From Streptomyces halobius (lineage in GTDB: Bacteria; Actinomycetota; Actinomycetes; Streptomycetales; Streptomycetaceae): DNA of 64,000 nt. The stretch spans positions 9,052,001 through 9,116,000 of the forward strand of contig NZ_CP086322.1 of the NCBI RefSeq assembly GCF_023277745.1. Direction: 5' to 3'. The notes under the pieces were generated by a model that was given only the letters and a program-made list of their open reading frames with translations, searched no databases and was not told where the DNA came from. Every line of letters starts with the position of its first letter. The stretch's first letter is position 1. The position numbers and the translations under genes are program-made. This document shows positions 47,526 through 57,000 of the stretch, one piece after another.

Positions 47526-48878
47526 ATGGGGTGGCGTGCCCGCCCCGCGGGGCGTGAGCACTGGATCCATTAGGCCGCGCGCCGTGCCTTCCGCAGGCTA
47601 CGACGCGCAACGAGAACACACTTGGGGAGGGTTTGTTGCTGCTGATCGGTGACGACTGGGCCGAAGACCACCACGACGTCGAGCTCCAGGACGAGGCCGG
47701 CCGCAAGCTGGCCACCGCGAACCTGCCCGAAGGAGTCGCCGGCATCGCCAGGCTCCACGAACTCATCGCCCGTCACGGCGGTGAGCTGGATCCTGGGGAG
47801 GTGGTCGTCGGGATCGAGACCGACCGGGGCTCGTGGGTCCAGGCCCTGGTTGCCTCCGGCTACCAGGTCTACGCGATCAATCCCCGGCAGGTGGCCCGGT
47901 TCAAGGAGCGGTACGCCTCCTCGGGGGCCAAGAGCGACAAGGGTGACGCGCACGCGCTCGCCGACATGGTCCGCATCGACCGCGACCAGCTGCGGCCGGT
48001 GGCCGGAGACAGCGGCCAGGCCCAGGCCGTCAAGGTCGTCGCCCGCGCCCACCAGACCCTGATCTGGGAACGAACCCGCACCTTCCAGCGGCTACGCAGC
48101 ACGCTGCGCGAGTACTTTCCCGCCGCCCTGACCGCCTACGCCGACCTGACTCTGACCAGCTCCGACGCCATGGAACTGCTGATCAAGGCGCCCACGTCGG
48201 CCACGGCGGCGAAGCTGACCCGCACTCAGGTCACGGCCGTCCTGGCCCGGCATCGCCGACGCAACCGCGACGCGAAGGCGGCCACCATCCAGGCCGCGCT
48301 CCGCGAGCGACAGCTCGCCCTGCCCGGGCAGGTCACCGCAGCCTACGCGGCAGCCGTGACCGCTCACGCGCGGCTGATCATCGCGCTGAACGAGCAGATC
48401 ACCGGGATGGAAGAGCAGGTGAAGGCGCATTTTCTCGCGCACCCGGACGCTGAGATCTACCTCTCGATGCCCGGCATCGGGGAGATCACCGGGGCCCGGG
48501 TGCTCGCCGAGTTCGGAGATGATCCCACCCGTTACGCCTCCGCGAAGGCACGCAAGAACTATGCCGGGACCAGCCCCGTCACCCGGGCCTCTGGCAAGAG
48601 CCGCACCGTCCAGGCCCGATACGTCCGCAACAACCGTCTCGCCGATGCCCTCCAGCGCCAGGCGTTCTGCGCCCTGCGGGCGTCCCCCGGCGCCCGCCGC
48701 TACTACGACAAACAACGCGCCCGTGACATCGACTACAACCCGGCCCTGCGACAGGTCGGCAACCGCCTCGTCGGCATCCTCCACGGCTGCCTCAAAACAC
48801 GAACCCGCTACGACGAAGCGACCGCATGGTCGCACCACGCCCAACCCCATGCCGCTTGACCTTCAACGACATGGGGTG
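47526..48878 (+). mobile_element. IS110-family insertion sequence (boundaries tentative)
   Basis: The element contains one intact DEDD transposase. Direct copies of ATGGGGTG occur at 47526-47533 and 48871-48878 and may be the duplicated core left by site-specific insertion. IS110 elements lack long terminal inverted repeats, so ends cannot be fixed from one copy. The left end may lie further upstream. Confidence 0.55.
47633..48859 (+). CDS. IS110-family transposase
   Basis: This protein has about 408 residues. The N-terminal RuvC-like DEDD domain shows IGDDWAEDHHDVEL, VVGIETDRGSWVQ and SDKGDAHALADMVR (acidic residues). The C-terminal Transposase_20 segment contains YLSMPGIGEITGARVLAEFG and the YAGTSPVTRASGKSR Ser region. 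The start is one of two adjacent TTG codons (47633 or 47636) just after GGGGAGG; the second gives better spacing. No internal stop is seen, so it may be active. It separates the fossil catalase locus from the dehalogenase gene. Confidence 0.93.
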   Translation: MLLLIGDDWAEDHHDVELQDEAGRKLATANLPEGVAGIARLHELIARHGGELDPGEVVVGIETDRGSWVQALVASGYQVYAINPRQVARFKERYASSGAKSDKGDAHALADMVRIDRDQLRPVAGDSGQAQAVKVVARAHQTLIWERTRTFQRLRSTLREYFPAALTAYADLTLTSSDAMELLIKAPTSATAAKLTRTQVTAVLARHRRRNRDAKAATIQAALRERQLALPGQVTAAYAAAVTAHARLIIALNEQITGMEEQVKAHFLAHPDAEIYLSMPGIGEITGARVLAEFGDDPTRYASAKARKNYAGTSPVTRASGKSRTVQARYVRNNRLADALQRQAFCALRASPGARRYYDKQRARDIDYNPALRQVGNRLVGILHGCLKTRTRYDEATAWSHHAQPHAA

Positions 48879-48993
48879 TCTGACACACCCACGCCGGTTC
48901 GTCCGGCACGTTCTCGATCCCCCTGCCGGACGGCGCGCTCCCGCGTGTCCCCATGGCGCCCACACGCCTGCCCACCACCCGAAAAGGACCAGA

Positions 48994-49866
48994 ATGTACG
49001 AGAAGAAGACCGCGACGGTACTGGGAACCACCATGGCCTACCTGGACGTCGGCGAAGGCGACCCGATCGTGTTCCTGCACGGCAACCCGACCTCGTCCTA
49101 TGTGTGGCGCAACATCATCCCGCACGTGGCCGGCCGGCGGCGGGCCATTGCTCCGGACCTCATCGGCATGGGCGACTCGGCCAAACTGCCGGGCACCGGC
49201 GATGCCCGGTACCGCTTCGTCGAGCACCGCCGTCACCTCGACGCTCTGCTCGACCAGCTCGGCGTGGCCGGCAACGTCGTCCTCGTGGTGCATGACTGGG
49301 GGTCCGCGCTGGGCTTCGACTGGGCCCGCCGGCACCCTGACGCGGTCGCCGGCATCGCGTACATGGAAGCCATCGTCCGGCCGTACACCTGGGCCGGCTT
49401 CGGTGAGAGCGGCGAGTACTTCCGCGCCTGGCGCTCGGCCGCCGGGGAGGAACTCGTTCTCGAGCAGAACGCCTTCGTCGAGGGCTTCCTGCCCGCCGGC
49501 GTTCTGCGCGCCCTGTCCGATGCCGAACTCGCCGAGTACCAGCGGCCCTTCCGCACTCCGGGCGAGGACCGCCGCCCCACGCTTACCTGGCCGCGCGAGG
49601 TGCCGATCGACGGAGAACCCGCCGATGTGCACGCCGTCGTCGAGGAGTACAGCGCGTTCCTGCCCGGTACGGACATTCCGAAGCTCTTCGTCAACGCCGA
49701 ACCCGGCATGGCGCTCACCGGCGACGAACGGGAGTTCGCGCGCACGTTCAAGAACCAGACCGAGATCACCGTGTCCGGCCTGCACTCCGTCCAGGAAGAC
49801 GCACCGGACGAGATCGGTGCCGCACTGTCCCGCTGGCTTGATGCTCTCGACGGGCGGATCGGCTGA
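48994..49866 (+). CDS. Haloalkane dehalogenase
   Basis: This is a 290-residue alpha/beta hydrolase. The subgroup II haloalkane dehalogenase pattern is clear: HGNPTSS with halide-binding Asn31, VVHDWGS with nucleophile Asp101 and halide-binding Trp102, and the catalytic His in GLHSVQEDAPDEIG near 265. It cleaves carbon-halogen bonds of haloalkanes to alcohols in the cytoplasm. The ATG at 48994 follows AAAAGGA; in-frame codons further upstream extend into the IS110 end and are rejected. It sits directly next to the IS110-family element, with only ~115 bases between, so its native promoter may have been displaced. Confidence 0.92.
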   Translation: MYEKKTATVLGTTMAYLDVGEGDPIVFLHGNPTSSYVWRNIIPHVAGRRRAIAPDLIGMGDSAKLPGTGDARYRFVEHRRHLDALLDQLGVAGNVVLVVHDWGSALGFDWARRHPDAVAGIAYMEAIVRPYTWAGFGESGEYFRAWRSAAGEELVLEQNAFVEGFLPAGVLRALSDAELAEYQRPFRTPGEDRRPTLTWPREVPIDGEPADVHAVVEEYSAFLPGTDIPKLFVNAEPGMALTGDEREFARTFKNQTEITVSGLHSVQEDAPDEIGAALSRWLDALDGRIG

Positions 49867-49942
49867 CCCGTGCCCTGCCCTGCCCTCCCGGGGTTGCCGG
49901 ACATGGGAGTTCCTGGCAACCCGGGGCGGGCGTCTCGTCTCG

Positions 49943-50701
49943 TCAGCGGCGGCGGTAGGGGCCCGGGCGGAGTCGGGCGCCGGCCATCCGGACGGCTTCC
50001 GGTGACAGTTCGGAGTGGGCTTCGATGAATTCGGTGACGCGGTCGGGCGCGGTGCGGGACAGTTCGCGCAGCAGCCAGCCGGGGCCGGTGTGGGCGAAGC
50101 GGTCACCGCTGACCAGGTTCGCGGCGGCCGCGTCCAGCAGCAGGTCGGCGAAGCCCGGGAAGGGGTGCGGGCTACGCCCGGCCAGTTTGACGAAGGCGAC
50201 CACGGAGGCGCGGCGCTGCCACAGGCCGGGCGCTCGGGACCAGGCGGCGACCGCTTCGGCACGGGGCCTCAGTTGCGCCTCGTCGGCGGTGAGGAAGGTG
50301 TGCACCGCCTTGGTGGCGTACCAGTCGCAGACGTTCCAGTCCGCGATCCAGCCCTCGGCGAGAGGGCGGGCGAGTGCATCGATATGGTCGTTGCGCAGCC
50401 GGTCGCCGAGGTGTTCGGTGATGAGCAGGATCGCGGCGATCTTGTCCTCGCTCATCGGCTGGGCGAACCACCGGTGGGCCAGACCGAGCAGGTCCGCGTC
50501 GGACCAGGTGGTGAGGTGCCGCGTCCGCCAGAGGGAGCGGACCGAGGCGCGGACCCCCGCCATCGGCACGCCACGGAACTGAGCGGTGCCTTTCAGATAC
50601 CGCTCCCAGTGGTCCCGGGTGCTCTTGTCGGCCGCGGCGGTCAGCAGCGCGTCCAGCAGGGCGGTGACCTCGGTGGCCCCGGTCTCGTCCGTGGTGCTCA
50701 T
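49943..50701 (-). CDS. DNA alkylation repair protein, AlkD-like (HEAT-repeat)
   Basis: This protein has 252 residues from the ATG at 50701 that overlaps the stop of the sigma-factor gene (ATGA). The sequence is all-helical with AlkD-type segments: YLKGTAQFRGVPM near the N-terminus, then repeated helices including IADWNVCDWYATKAVHTFL and WQRRASVVAFVKLAGR. These proteins excise alkylated bases without base flipping. Coupling to an ECF sigma factor suggests the pair is coexpressed, perhaps as a stress module. Confidence 0.8.
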   Translation of the reverse strand: MSTTDETGATEVTALLDALLTAAADKSTRDHWERYLKGTAQFRGVPMAGVRASVRSLWRTRHLTTWSDADLLGLAHRWFAQPMSEDKIAAILLITEHLGDRLRNDHIDALARPLAEGWIADWNVCDWYATKAVHTFLTADEAQLRPRAEAVAAWSRAPGLWQRRASVVAFVKLAGRSPHPFPGFADLLLDAAAANLVSGDRFAHTGPGWLLRELSRTAPDRVTEFIEAHSELSPEAVRMAGARLRPGPYRRR

Positions 50702-51645
50702 GCGGGCCCGACCAGGGTGGGGAGGGACTTCGACAGACGGGTCCACAGCAGCGGGGGTGCGTCGAAGGCCGGGTCGGACCGGTAGACCTCGGCCACCGCG
50801 ACCGCAAGGTCCAGCTCCCTGGCGGCGGTCTCGACGGTGGTCGTCTCGATGGGCAGGGTGACCCCGGCATGGCGGGCCCAGCGGGGATTCACCGGATCGG
50901 TCAGGCCGAGGTCGACGCTCGCCCGGACGAGACGGTCACAGCGGCACGGGTTGGCGGCCCGGACCAGGCCACAGCGTTCGCGCATCAGTTGGCGCATCAC
51001 CGAGCGCGCCCGGGAGAGCCGCTGCCGGAACGCGGCACGGCTGATCCCGCAGATCTCGGCGCCCTCGGCGTCGGTGAACCGCAGCAGGTCACCGAGCAGG
51101 TACGCGACCCGCTGCTCCCGGGACAGGCACAGCAGCATGCCGTACGTGCACGACAGCCGGACGTCCGCGCACAGCTCCTGGTACTCGGCATGACGGGCGG
51201 GCTCGAACGCCGGGTCGGTGGCGTGCCGGTCGAGGAACGCGGCGAAGGCCTCCGGGCTCGCGACCGACGCCTCGGCCCCGCGCCGCGCCGTGCGCATCAG
51301 CTGGCGTACCGCGACGGTGTACGCCCAGGTGGTGAACCGGGACCGGCCCTCGAACGAGCCCAGATGCGTCACCAGGCGGATCATCACCTCCTGGGCGGCG
51401 TCCTCGGCGTCGGCCGGGGTTCCGGAGAACCGCAGCGCCAGCCGGTACATCGGCTGCTGCATCGCCTTGCACAGCGTCTCCAGCGCGGCCGGGTCACCGT
51501 CCCGGGCGGCCAGCGCCACCCCGGTGAGCTCACCCATGTCCACGTCCGGGCCCAGGCCCGGGGAACGGGGCTCGTTTCTCTCCGCTCTCCCTGCTCTCCC
51601 CGCTCTCTCCGCCGAGTGCTCTTCGGGCCCCTGCCGGTTACCCAC
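50698..51645 (-). CDS. ECF-type RNA polymerase sigma factor with Cys-containing C-terminal extension
   Basis: This protein has 315 residues. Region 2 is visible as DAEDAAQEVMIRLVTHLGSF with RFTTWAYTVAVRQLMR, and region 4 as YLLGDLLRFTDAEGAEICGI then AFRQRLSRARSVMRQLM. After region 4 there are ~100 more residues starting with RERCGLVRAANPCRCDRLV, three Cys that could bind metal or sense redox. No anti-sigma factor is adjacent. The first ~35 residues are Arg/Glu/Gly-rich; the start may be nearer MGELTG. It ends in an ATGA overlap with the AlkD-like gene. Confidence 0.87.
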   Translation of the reverse strand: MGNRQGPEEHSAERAGRAGRAERNEPRSPGLGPDVDMGELTGVALAARDGDPAALETLCKAMQQPMYRLALRFSGTPADAEDAAQEVMIRLVTHLGSFEGRSRFTTWAYTVAVRQLMRTARRGAEASVASPEAFAAFLDRHATDPAFEPARHAEYQELCADVRLSCTYGMLLCLSREQRVAYLLGDLLRFTDAEGAEICGISRAAFRQRLSRARSVMRQLMRERCGLVRAANPCRCDRLVRASVDLGLTDPVNPRWARHAGVTLPIETTTVETAARELDLAVAVAEVYRSDPAFDAPPLLWTRLSKSLPTLVGPA

Positions 51646-51714
51646 CCTGATCTCTCCTTCGTCCCGCGGGGGCCTGGACGCGACTCGCGTCCAGGCCCCC
51701 GCACCAGTCGTGGG

Positions 51715-52038
51715 TCAGTGGGAAGCCGACGCGGTGGCCGGCTCCCCGTGCAGCATCAGCACGGACTCGTGGTCGATGAGCCCGAACATCGGCGCACACT
51801 CCGTGGAGGTCTCCGCAGCGTGTGCGGCCGACTGGGCGTCCTTGAGGCTGCGCCACCAGACAACGTCGATCCACTTGTCGTCCTGCGGCGAGTATGACAA
51901 GTCCCGCGACACGAAACCGGGCTGCCTACCGGCCCACTCCGACACGGCGTCGACGGCGCCGAGCAGCTGCTCAGGGGTGACACCGGCCTTCAGTTTGAAG
52001 ACCACCAGCTCCAGTACCTTGTTTGCCTGCTCATCCAT
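51715..52038 (-). CDS. Small ABM/Dabb-like alpha-beta barrel protein
   Basis: This protein has 107 residues from the ATG at 52038 (MDEQANKVLELVVFKLKAGV). The pattern VVFKLKAGVTPEQLL, PGFVSRDLSYSPQDDKWIDVVWW then SLKDAQSAAH fits the dimeric ferredoxin-like fold of antibiotic-biosynthesis-monooxygenase and stress-responsive barrel proteins. Function is not deducible from sequence. Longer in-frame extension upstream has no coding character. Confidence 0.75.
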   Translation of the reverse strand: MDEQANKVLELVVFKLKAGVTPEQLLGAVDAVSEWAGRQPGFVSRDLSYSPQDDKWIDVVWWRSLKDAQSAAHAAETSTECAPMFGLIDHESVLMLHGEPATASASH

Positions 52039-52344
52039 CTTGATTTGCACCGTTCCGTCTCGTTCGATCACGGATCGTTCCGACCCGGGTGGCCCGGTCG
52101 GCCGCCTCACAGAGATGAGAGACAGGGGCGTATGCGACTGTGACAGAAAAGTTCGGAGCACTTTCGCAGCACCACGGAACAGACCGGCGAGCTCCCAGAC
52201 CCCGTCCGCGGTGAGCCACCTGCTGAGGCCGATGCTGTCGAGCACCTGCGGGCCAAGGCCATCACGCTGATCTTCGACCCGACGGCCGGGACACTGACCG
52301 CCGATACTGCACGAGCAGAAAGGATCACTATCGGCTGACCGACG
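52039..52344. other. Intergenic debris
   Basis: No complete gene. On the + strand 52162-52338 reads HLRAKAITLIFDPTAGTLTA…ITIG then stop, which looks like the tail of a lost coding sequence, but no family was recognised and no start is visible. Confidence 0.35.
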
Positions 52345-53024
52345 CCAACCTGCACGAAGACCGAGGTGCGGGCTTCGGCCAGGCGGTCGGCGAAGGTCTC
52401 GTAGAACGAGATCCCGTCGTCGATGTCGGAGACCTCGACGTGGCGCGGGAGAACGTCGGCGAGACGGGTGCCGAACGGCCCGAGAGGGGCGTCGGGCCGT
52501 CCGCCGGGCGCGATGAGCTCGGTGGCGGGGACCGAGCGGGCGCGCCGGTCGCGGATGAGTGCGGCGAGCTTTCCCATGGCCGTCTGTTCACCCGCGGCGA
52601 GGATGCGGCTGCGGCTTCCGACGGCGTACAGCCTGGTCTGTACGCGGGTGACGGCGACGTTGAAGAGCCGTACGCCGTTGCGGGCCCAGGCCGTCGCTTC
52701 GGACCTCCAGGGTGGCTTCCGCCTGTGCCGGGTACGGCGCGACGACGCCGGCTTCCTCGCCGTCCTCGCGGTGCAGGTCGATCAGCGCCCGGGCGAGCAG
52801 GGCACCGGCCGGCCACCATCCCTTGCGGCGGCGGGATCCGCGAACTCCGGAACGCGCACCGGCAGGGCGGTGCCGTCCTTGAACACATCGAGTACGGAGT
52901 GGCCCGCGTCGACGCCGCTCTCATCAGGCCCGGCCAGCCTGAGGCCGTCGCCCTGGAGCTGATCCGTCCCGACGTCGGAGCCGAGTACGTCGACGACGTA
53001 CTCCCCGGGCTTTTTGCCCCGCAC
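52345..53024 (-). pseudogene. Remnant of an AAA/UvrD-like helicase with PLD-type tail
   Basis: Minus-strand pieces in different frames assemble into a helicase C-terminus: AGHSVLDVFKDGTALPVRV, then WWPAGALLARALIDLH and GVVAPYPAQAEATLE, then RNGVRLFNVAVTRVQTRLYA (the motif-VI-like VTRV segment), and finally MGKLAALIRDRRARSVPATE to FYETFADRLAEARTSV. The stretch expected between AQAEATLE and RNGVRLFNV is missing and the frame changes there, so it carries an internal deletion and frameshifts, and both ends are lost. Confidence 0.6.
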
Positions 53025-53145
53025 CGCTCGCCTCGGGTCCTGGCTCGCACCACACCCACCTGGCGAGGCACCTACTACGGCATACGGAGCAATCTCTCCA
53101 CATCAAATGCCCTCTGCCGTGGCGCGCCGAGTCGCGAAACTTGAA

Positions 53146-53164
53146 CACCGTTCATCGGACGGTG
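53146..53164 (+). promoter_or_regulatory. Inverted repeat upstream of methyltransferase gene
   Basis: CACCGT (53146-53151) and ACGGTG (53159-53164) form an exact 6-base inverted repeat with a 7-base spacer. A TATGAT hexamer follows at about 53169. Possible operator/promoter for the gene at 53298; the -35 is unclear. Confidence 0.35.
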
Positions 53165-53297
53165 ATCCTATGATTCGCTTACTGCACGCATTTACGTGGT
53201 CACAGCCTGCGCCCGCGGCAGAAAAGGGTCTGCGCAACACCACTTCCGTTTCGGTACCAGTAATGCGGAGCCAGTAATTCGGAGCAAGGAGGAACCG

Positions 53298-53972
53298 TTG
53301 CCCGTTGACGGATACGACGAAAGCATGGCATTGGTGGAACGGACCCGTCGGCACGGCGCCGGCGAGTTCCAACTCCTCGGGCGTACCTGGGAATTGCTGC
53401 CGGAGGTGTGGTTGCCGACCCTCTCCTATTCCACCGAGTTCTACACGACGCATCTGCCGTACCCACAGGACGGCTCGTTCCTTGAGGTCGGGTGTGGTGC
53501 CGGCGTGACGGCCGTTCATGCGGCCCTGTCCGGGTGCGCGACGGTGACGGCGACCGATGTCACCTCGCAGGCCGTGGACAACACCGCGCGCAACGCCCGG
53601 CGGCATGACGCGTCCGGCGTGACCACCGTGGTCAGTGACGTCTTCACCGGGCTCGACGACCATGACCAGTTCGACTGCGTCTTCTGGAACCTTCCGTACG
53701 TGGCGATCTCGACTGACTACCGCTACCCGGACGGGCTCACCCGGGCCGTGTTCGACGCCGGAATGGCCGGCTGTCGCGCCTACGTGGCCGGAGCCGCGCG
53801 GGTACTGGCCCCCGGCGGGCGACTCTTCCTCGGCCTCGGCGACATCGGGGACCGCGATGCCATGGAGGGAGCCGCCGCGGAACACGGCTGGCAGGTGCAG
53901 CTGGTCGCCGCCTCCCGGGGCGAGCCCGACGCCCATGTCGAACACCGGCTCTTCGAGCTCGTGAGGGCGTAA
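53298..53972 (+). CDS. Class I SAM-dependent methyltransferase (HemK/PrmC-like NxPY motif)
   Basis: This protein has 224 residues from a TTG at 53298, chosen because AAGGAGG at 53286-53292 lies at ideal spacing and upstream sequence lacks coding character. The SAM-binding motif is FLEVGCGAGVTAVHAALSG, the acidic loop is TATDVTSQAV, and motif IV reads FWNLPYVAI, an NLPY variant of the (N/D)PPY motif of N-methyltransferases such as PrmC. RVLAPGGRLFLGLGD is the late strand. The substrate is unknown. It is convergent with the indigoidine synthetase gene, 61 bases apart, so joint function is not implied by operon structure. Confidence 0.85.
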   Translation: MPVDGYDESMALVERTRRHGAGEFQLLGRTWELLPEVWLPTLSYSTEFYTTHLPYPQDGSFLEVGCGAGVTAVHAALSGCATVTATDVTSQAVDNTARNARRHDASGVTTVVSDVFTGLDDHDQFDCVFWNLPYVAISTDYRYPDGLTRAVFDAGMAGCRAYVAGAARVLAPGGRLFLGLGDIGDRDAMEGAAAEHGWQVQLVAASRGEPDAHVEHRLFELVRA

Positions 53973-54033
53973 CGGCAGAGCCGGTACCGAGCATCGCCGC
54001 CTGGCGCCGTAAGACCGGGTTCACCGCAGGGGT

Positions 54034-57000
54034 TCAAGCCTTCATACGGGCCTGAATGGCCGAGGCGAGTTCGATGATGCCGGTGGCTTTCAGTGCGCTG
54101 TAGTGATCGGCGTGGAGATTGATCACGGTGGGGGGTGTGGCGGCGGCGGAGCCGGACCATGTTTCGAGGAACGAGTAGTCGTCGCCGGTGGCCTTGAAGA
54201 GGGTGACCGGTGTGCGGAGCCGCCGTTCGGCCAGTTCGCGGACGTTGTACTGGAACTCGTATGTCTGGGCGACGATCCGGGTGATCCGGCGGATCAGCTG
54301 CTCGTCCAGGGTGGGGCGCAGCCGGCGGATGAAGGTGACGAAGGTGTCTTCGTCGCGGGCCGTCGCCAGGCACTGGTCGAAGTCGAGTCCGCTGGTGGTT
54401 CCGGTGAAGACGGAGCACAGGATCGCCAGGTATGTCGGGTTGGCGTAGGATACCCGGCGCCCATAGCGGTCGGCGTTGGCATGGTGGATCTTCGGATTGC
54501 CGGGGCAGAGCAGCAGCAGGTTGTCGACCTGCCGGCCGGACTGTTCGAGTTGCCAGGCGGCCTCGAAGGCGACCCGGGCACCGAAGGAGTAGCCCCACAG
54601 GGTGTAGGGCCCTTCGGTCTGCACACGCCGGATCTCGGCGAGGTCGGCGGCGGCCATCTCCCGGACGGTCGGGTAGGGCTCTTCCCCGGGGTTGATGCCG
54701 TATGCCTGGATCCCGTGGAAGGGCCGGCCCATGCCCGCCTGACGTGCCAGCAGGCGCAGGTTCATGGGGTAGCCGCCCAGGCCGGGCCAGCAGAAGACGG
54801 GCCGGCCGGCGCCTGCGTCGTGCAGTGGTATCAGCCGGGAGGACGGCCGGGCGGTGCGATCGGCGATACGGGCGGCGAGGTCGGAGAGCTTCGGGTGCGC
54901 GAAGACAACCTGCAGCGGTAGCTGGGTGCCGAACTCGTGGTTGATCGTCATGACGAGCTCGACGGCGGTGAGTGAGTCACCGCCGCAGGCGAAGAAGTTG
55001 TCCTCGGTCGAGACGTTGTCGTACTTGAGGGCCTTGCCCCACGCCTCGGCGAGCCACTTCTCCTCCGGTGTGGCGGGGGCGACGTACGGGGTGGTGCGGT
55101 CCGCGGACCGTACCTGGTCGCAGGCGGTGAGGGCCCGGACATCGACCTTGCCGTTCGCCGTCAGCGGCAGCCGGTCGAGCACCAGGACCCGGTCCGGGAC
55201 CATGTAGCCGGGCAGGATATGGGCCAGCTCGTCCTTGACGATCTCGGCCGGTCCCTTCATGTGGACGGTGTCCTCGCGCATGCCCTCGCTCCGGATCTGC
55301 TCGTCGCTGATCCTGCCGCCGAGAAAAAAGTACGAGGGGCCGGTGGGGATGCCGTGGGCGGCGAGCAGGTCGTCGATGCGTTGGGCGGCGGGCAGCGGAT
55401 GGCCGGTCTTCGAGCTGTATCCCGAGGACATGAAGCCGAGGTTCAGGCTGTTGCGTTGCAGGTGGTGGAGCTTTCTGCCCAGGGCGATGTACTCCAGCCA
55501 CGGCTGGTCGGCGCGGCTGACGGCGGTGATGCCGAAGCTCGCGCGCTGGTAGACCTGCTGGTTGATGGCGATGACATGCTTGGGCAGTACGAGATCGTCC
55601 GAGACGCGCTCCAACTCACCGTCTGTGTAGTGGTACTGGCCGGTGGGCAGATCCGGTACGCGGCCCGGGTGGGACTGTACGTAGATCTCGACGGGGTCCC
55701 GCCAGGGTTCCTCGCCGGCGGGCCGGATGGCGAACGTACCCAGGTAGTAGTCCTCGTCGGAGACGTCCAGGAGGTCCTTGACGGACCGGTCGTGGGCCAG
55801 CGGCCGGATGGTCAGCCCGTACTCCGGCAGTACGTCCTCGAAGAGACCGACCATGTGCCCGGCTTCGATCTCCAGCACCTCCTGGAGGTTGTTCTTGTAC
55901 ACCGGCTCGATGGCCCGCTTGCGGCCGAGGAAGTGGACCTGCAGGCCACCGTCCGGTCGAGGGGAGGCGGGCGGTCCGGTCCGTACGAGGGTGTGGTCGA
56001 CGGGGTGGTAGTAGTACACGCCCGCCTCAAGTCCCGCGATGCCGCTGCCGGTTTCCAGGTACAGCTGGGTGGCGTACAGCGCTCCCGGGGAGGCGTAGGC
56101 GTACTTCGGCAGCAGCCTCTGGTCGCTGCGGTACGCGCCGAACCAGCGCAGCAACTCACCCAGTTCCGCGAACGTCAGCTCGTCGAGGCCGCGGGACGGA
56201 CCGCCGGCCGACCGCTCGGCGAGCAGGGCCAGCAGGGCGGCCCGGGTGACCGGGGCGCCGTCGTAGAAGCGGTAGGTCTTGCGGGCGAAGACCTCTCGGC
56301 GCTGCCGGGACGTCTCCTGGCTGCCGGGGAGTTCCACCACGGGCCGGCCGGCGAGCTGCTCGCGGCGGCGCAGACCGGGGTTGGACAGCTGTGCCCTGAC
56401 CTGGAGCCTGCTGGCCTTGGACTGGTGGTGGGCGCCGTGCTTGCCCTGGTCCATCAGCGCCGCTTCCTTGGGGTTCAGCTCGACGCAGGCGACGAGGCTC
56501 GCCGAGCCGGTGCGCGGGTTGTCGCTGACGACCGCCGCCGCGCGCCGGACCCAGATGTGCTCCTCCAGGGCCAGCGCGATCTCGTCGAGCTCGATGCGAT
56601 GGCCGCGCAGCTTGACCTGGTTGTCGGCCCGGCCGGCGAACTGGATGGTGCCGTCGGGGTTCCAGTACGCCAGGTCGCCGGTACGGTACAGACGTTCGAC
56701 GGAAGTGAACGGCGAGGCGATGAAGCGTTCTCGCGTCTGGTCGGGCCGGTTCAGGTAACCGCGGGCCAGCTGGATGCCGCCGATGTACAGCTCACCTGTC
56801 TCCCCGATGTCCACCGGCGCCAGATCGGCGTCCAGGATGAAGCACTGGGTGTCGCTGACCGGCACCCCGATCGACACGCTGCCCGCGCCGTCACCGGCCG
56901 CGTCCGGGTCCACCAGACAGGCGGTGGCGTTGATGGTGGACTCCGTCGGCCCGTACAGGTTGACCAGCGAGGCCCACGGCAGCTCGTCGGCGAGAGCGCG

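Noticed and set aside
48826..48993. N-terminal extension of the haloalkane dehalogenase
   Set aside because: It reads into the end of the IS110-family element; the family starts at the ATG at 48994 with a ribosome site.
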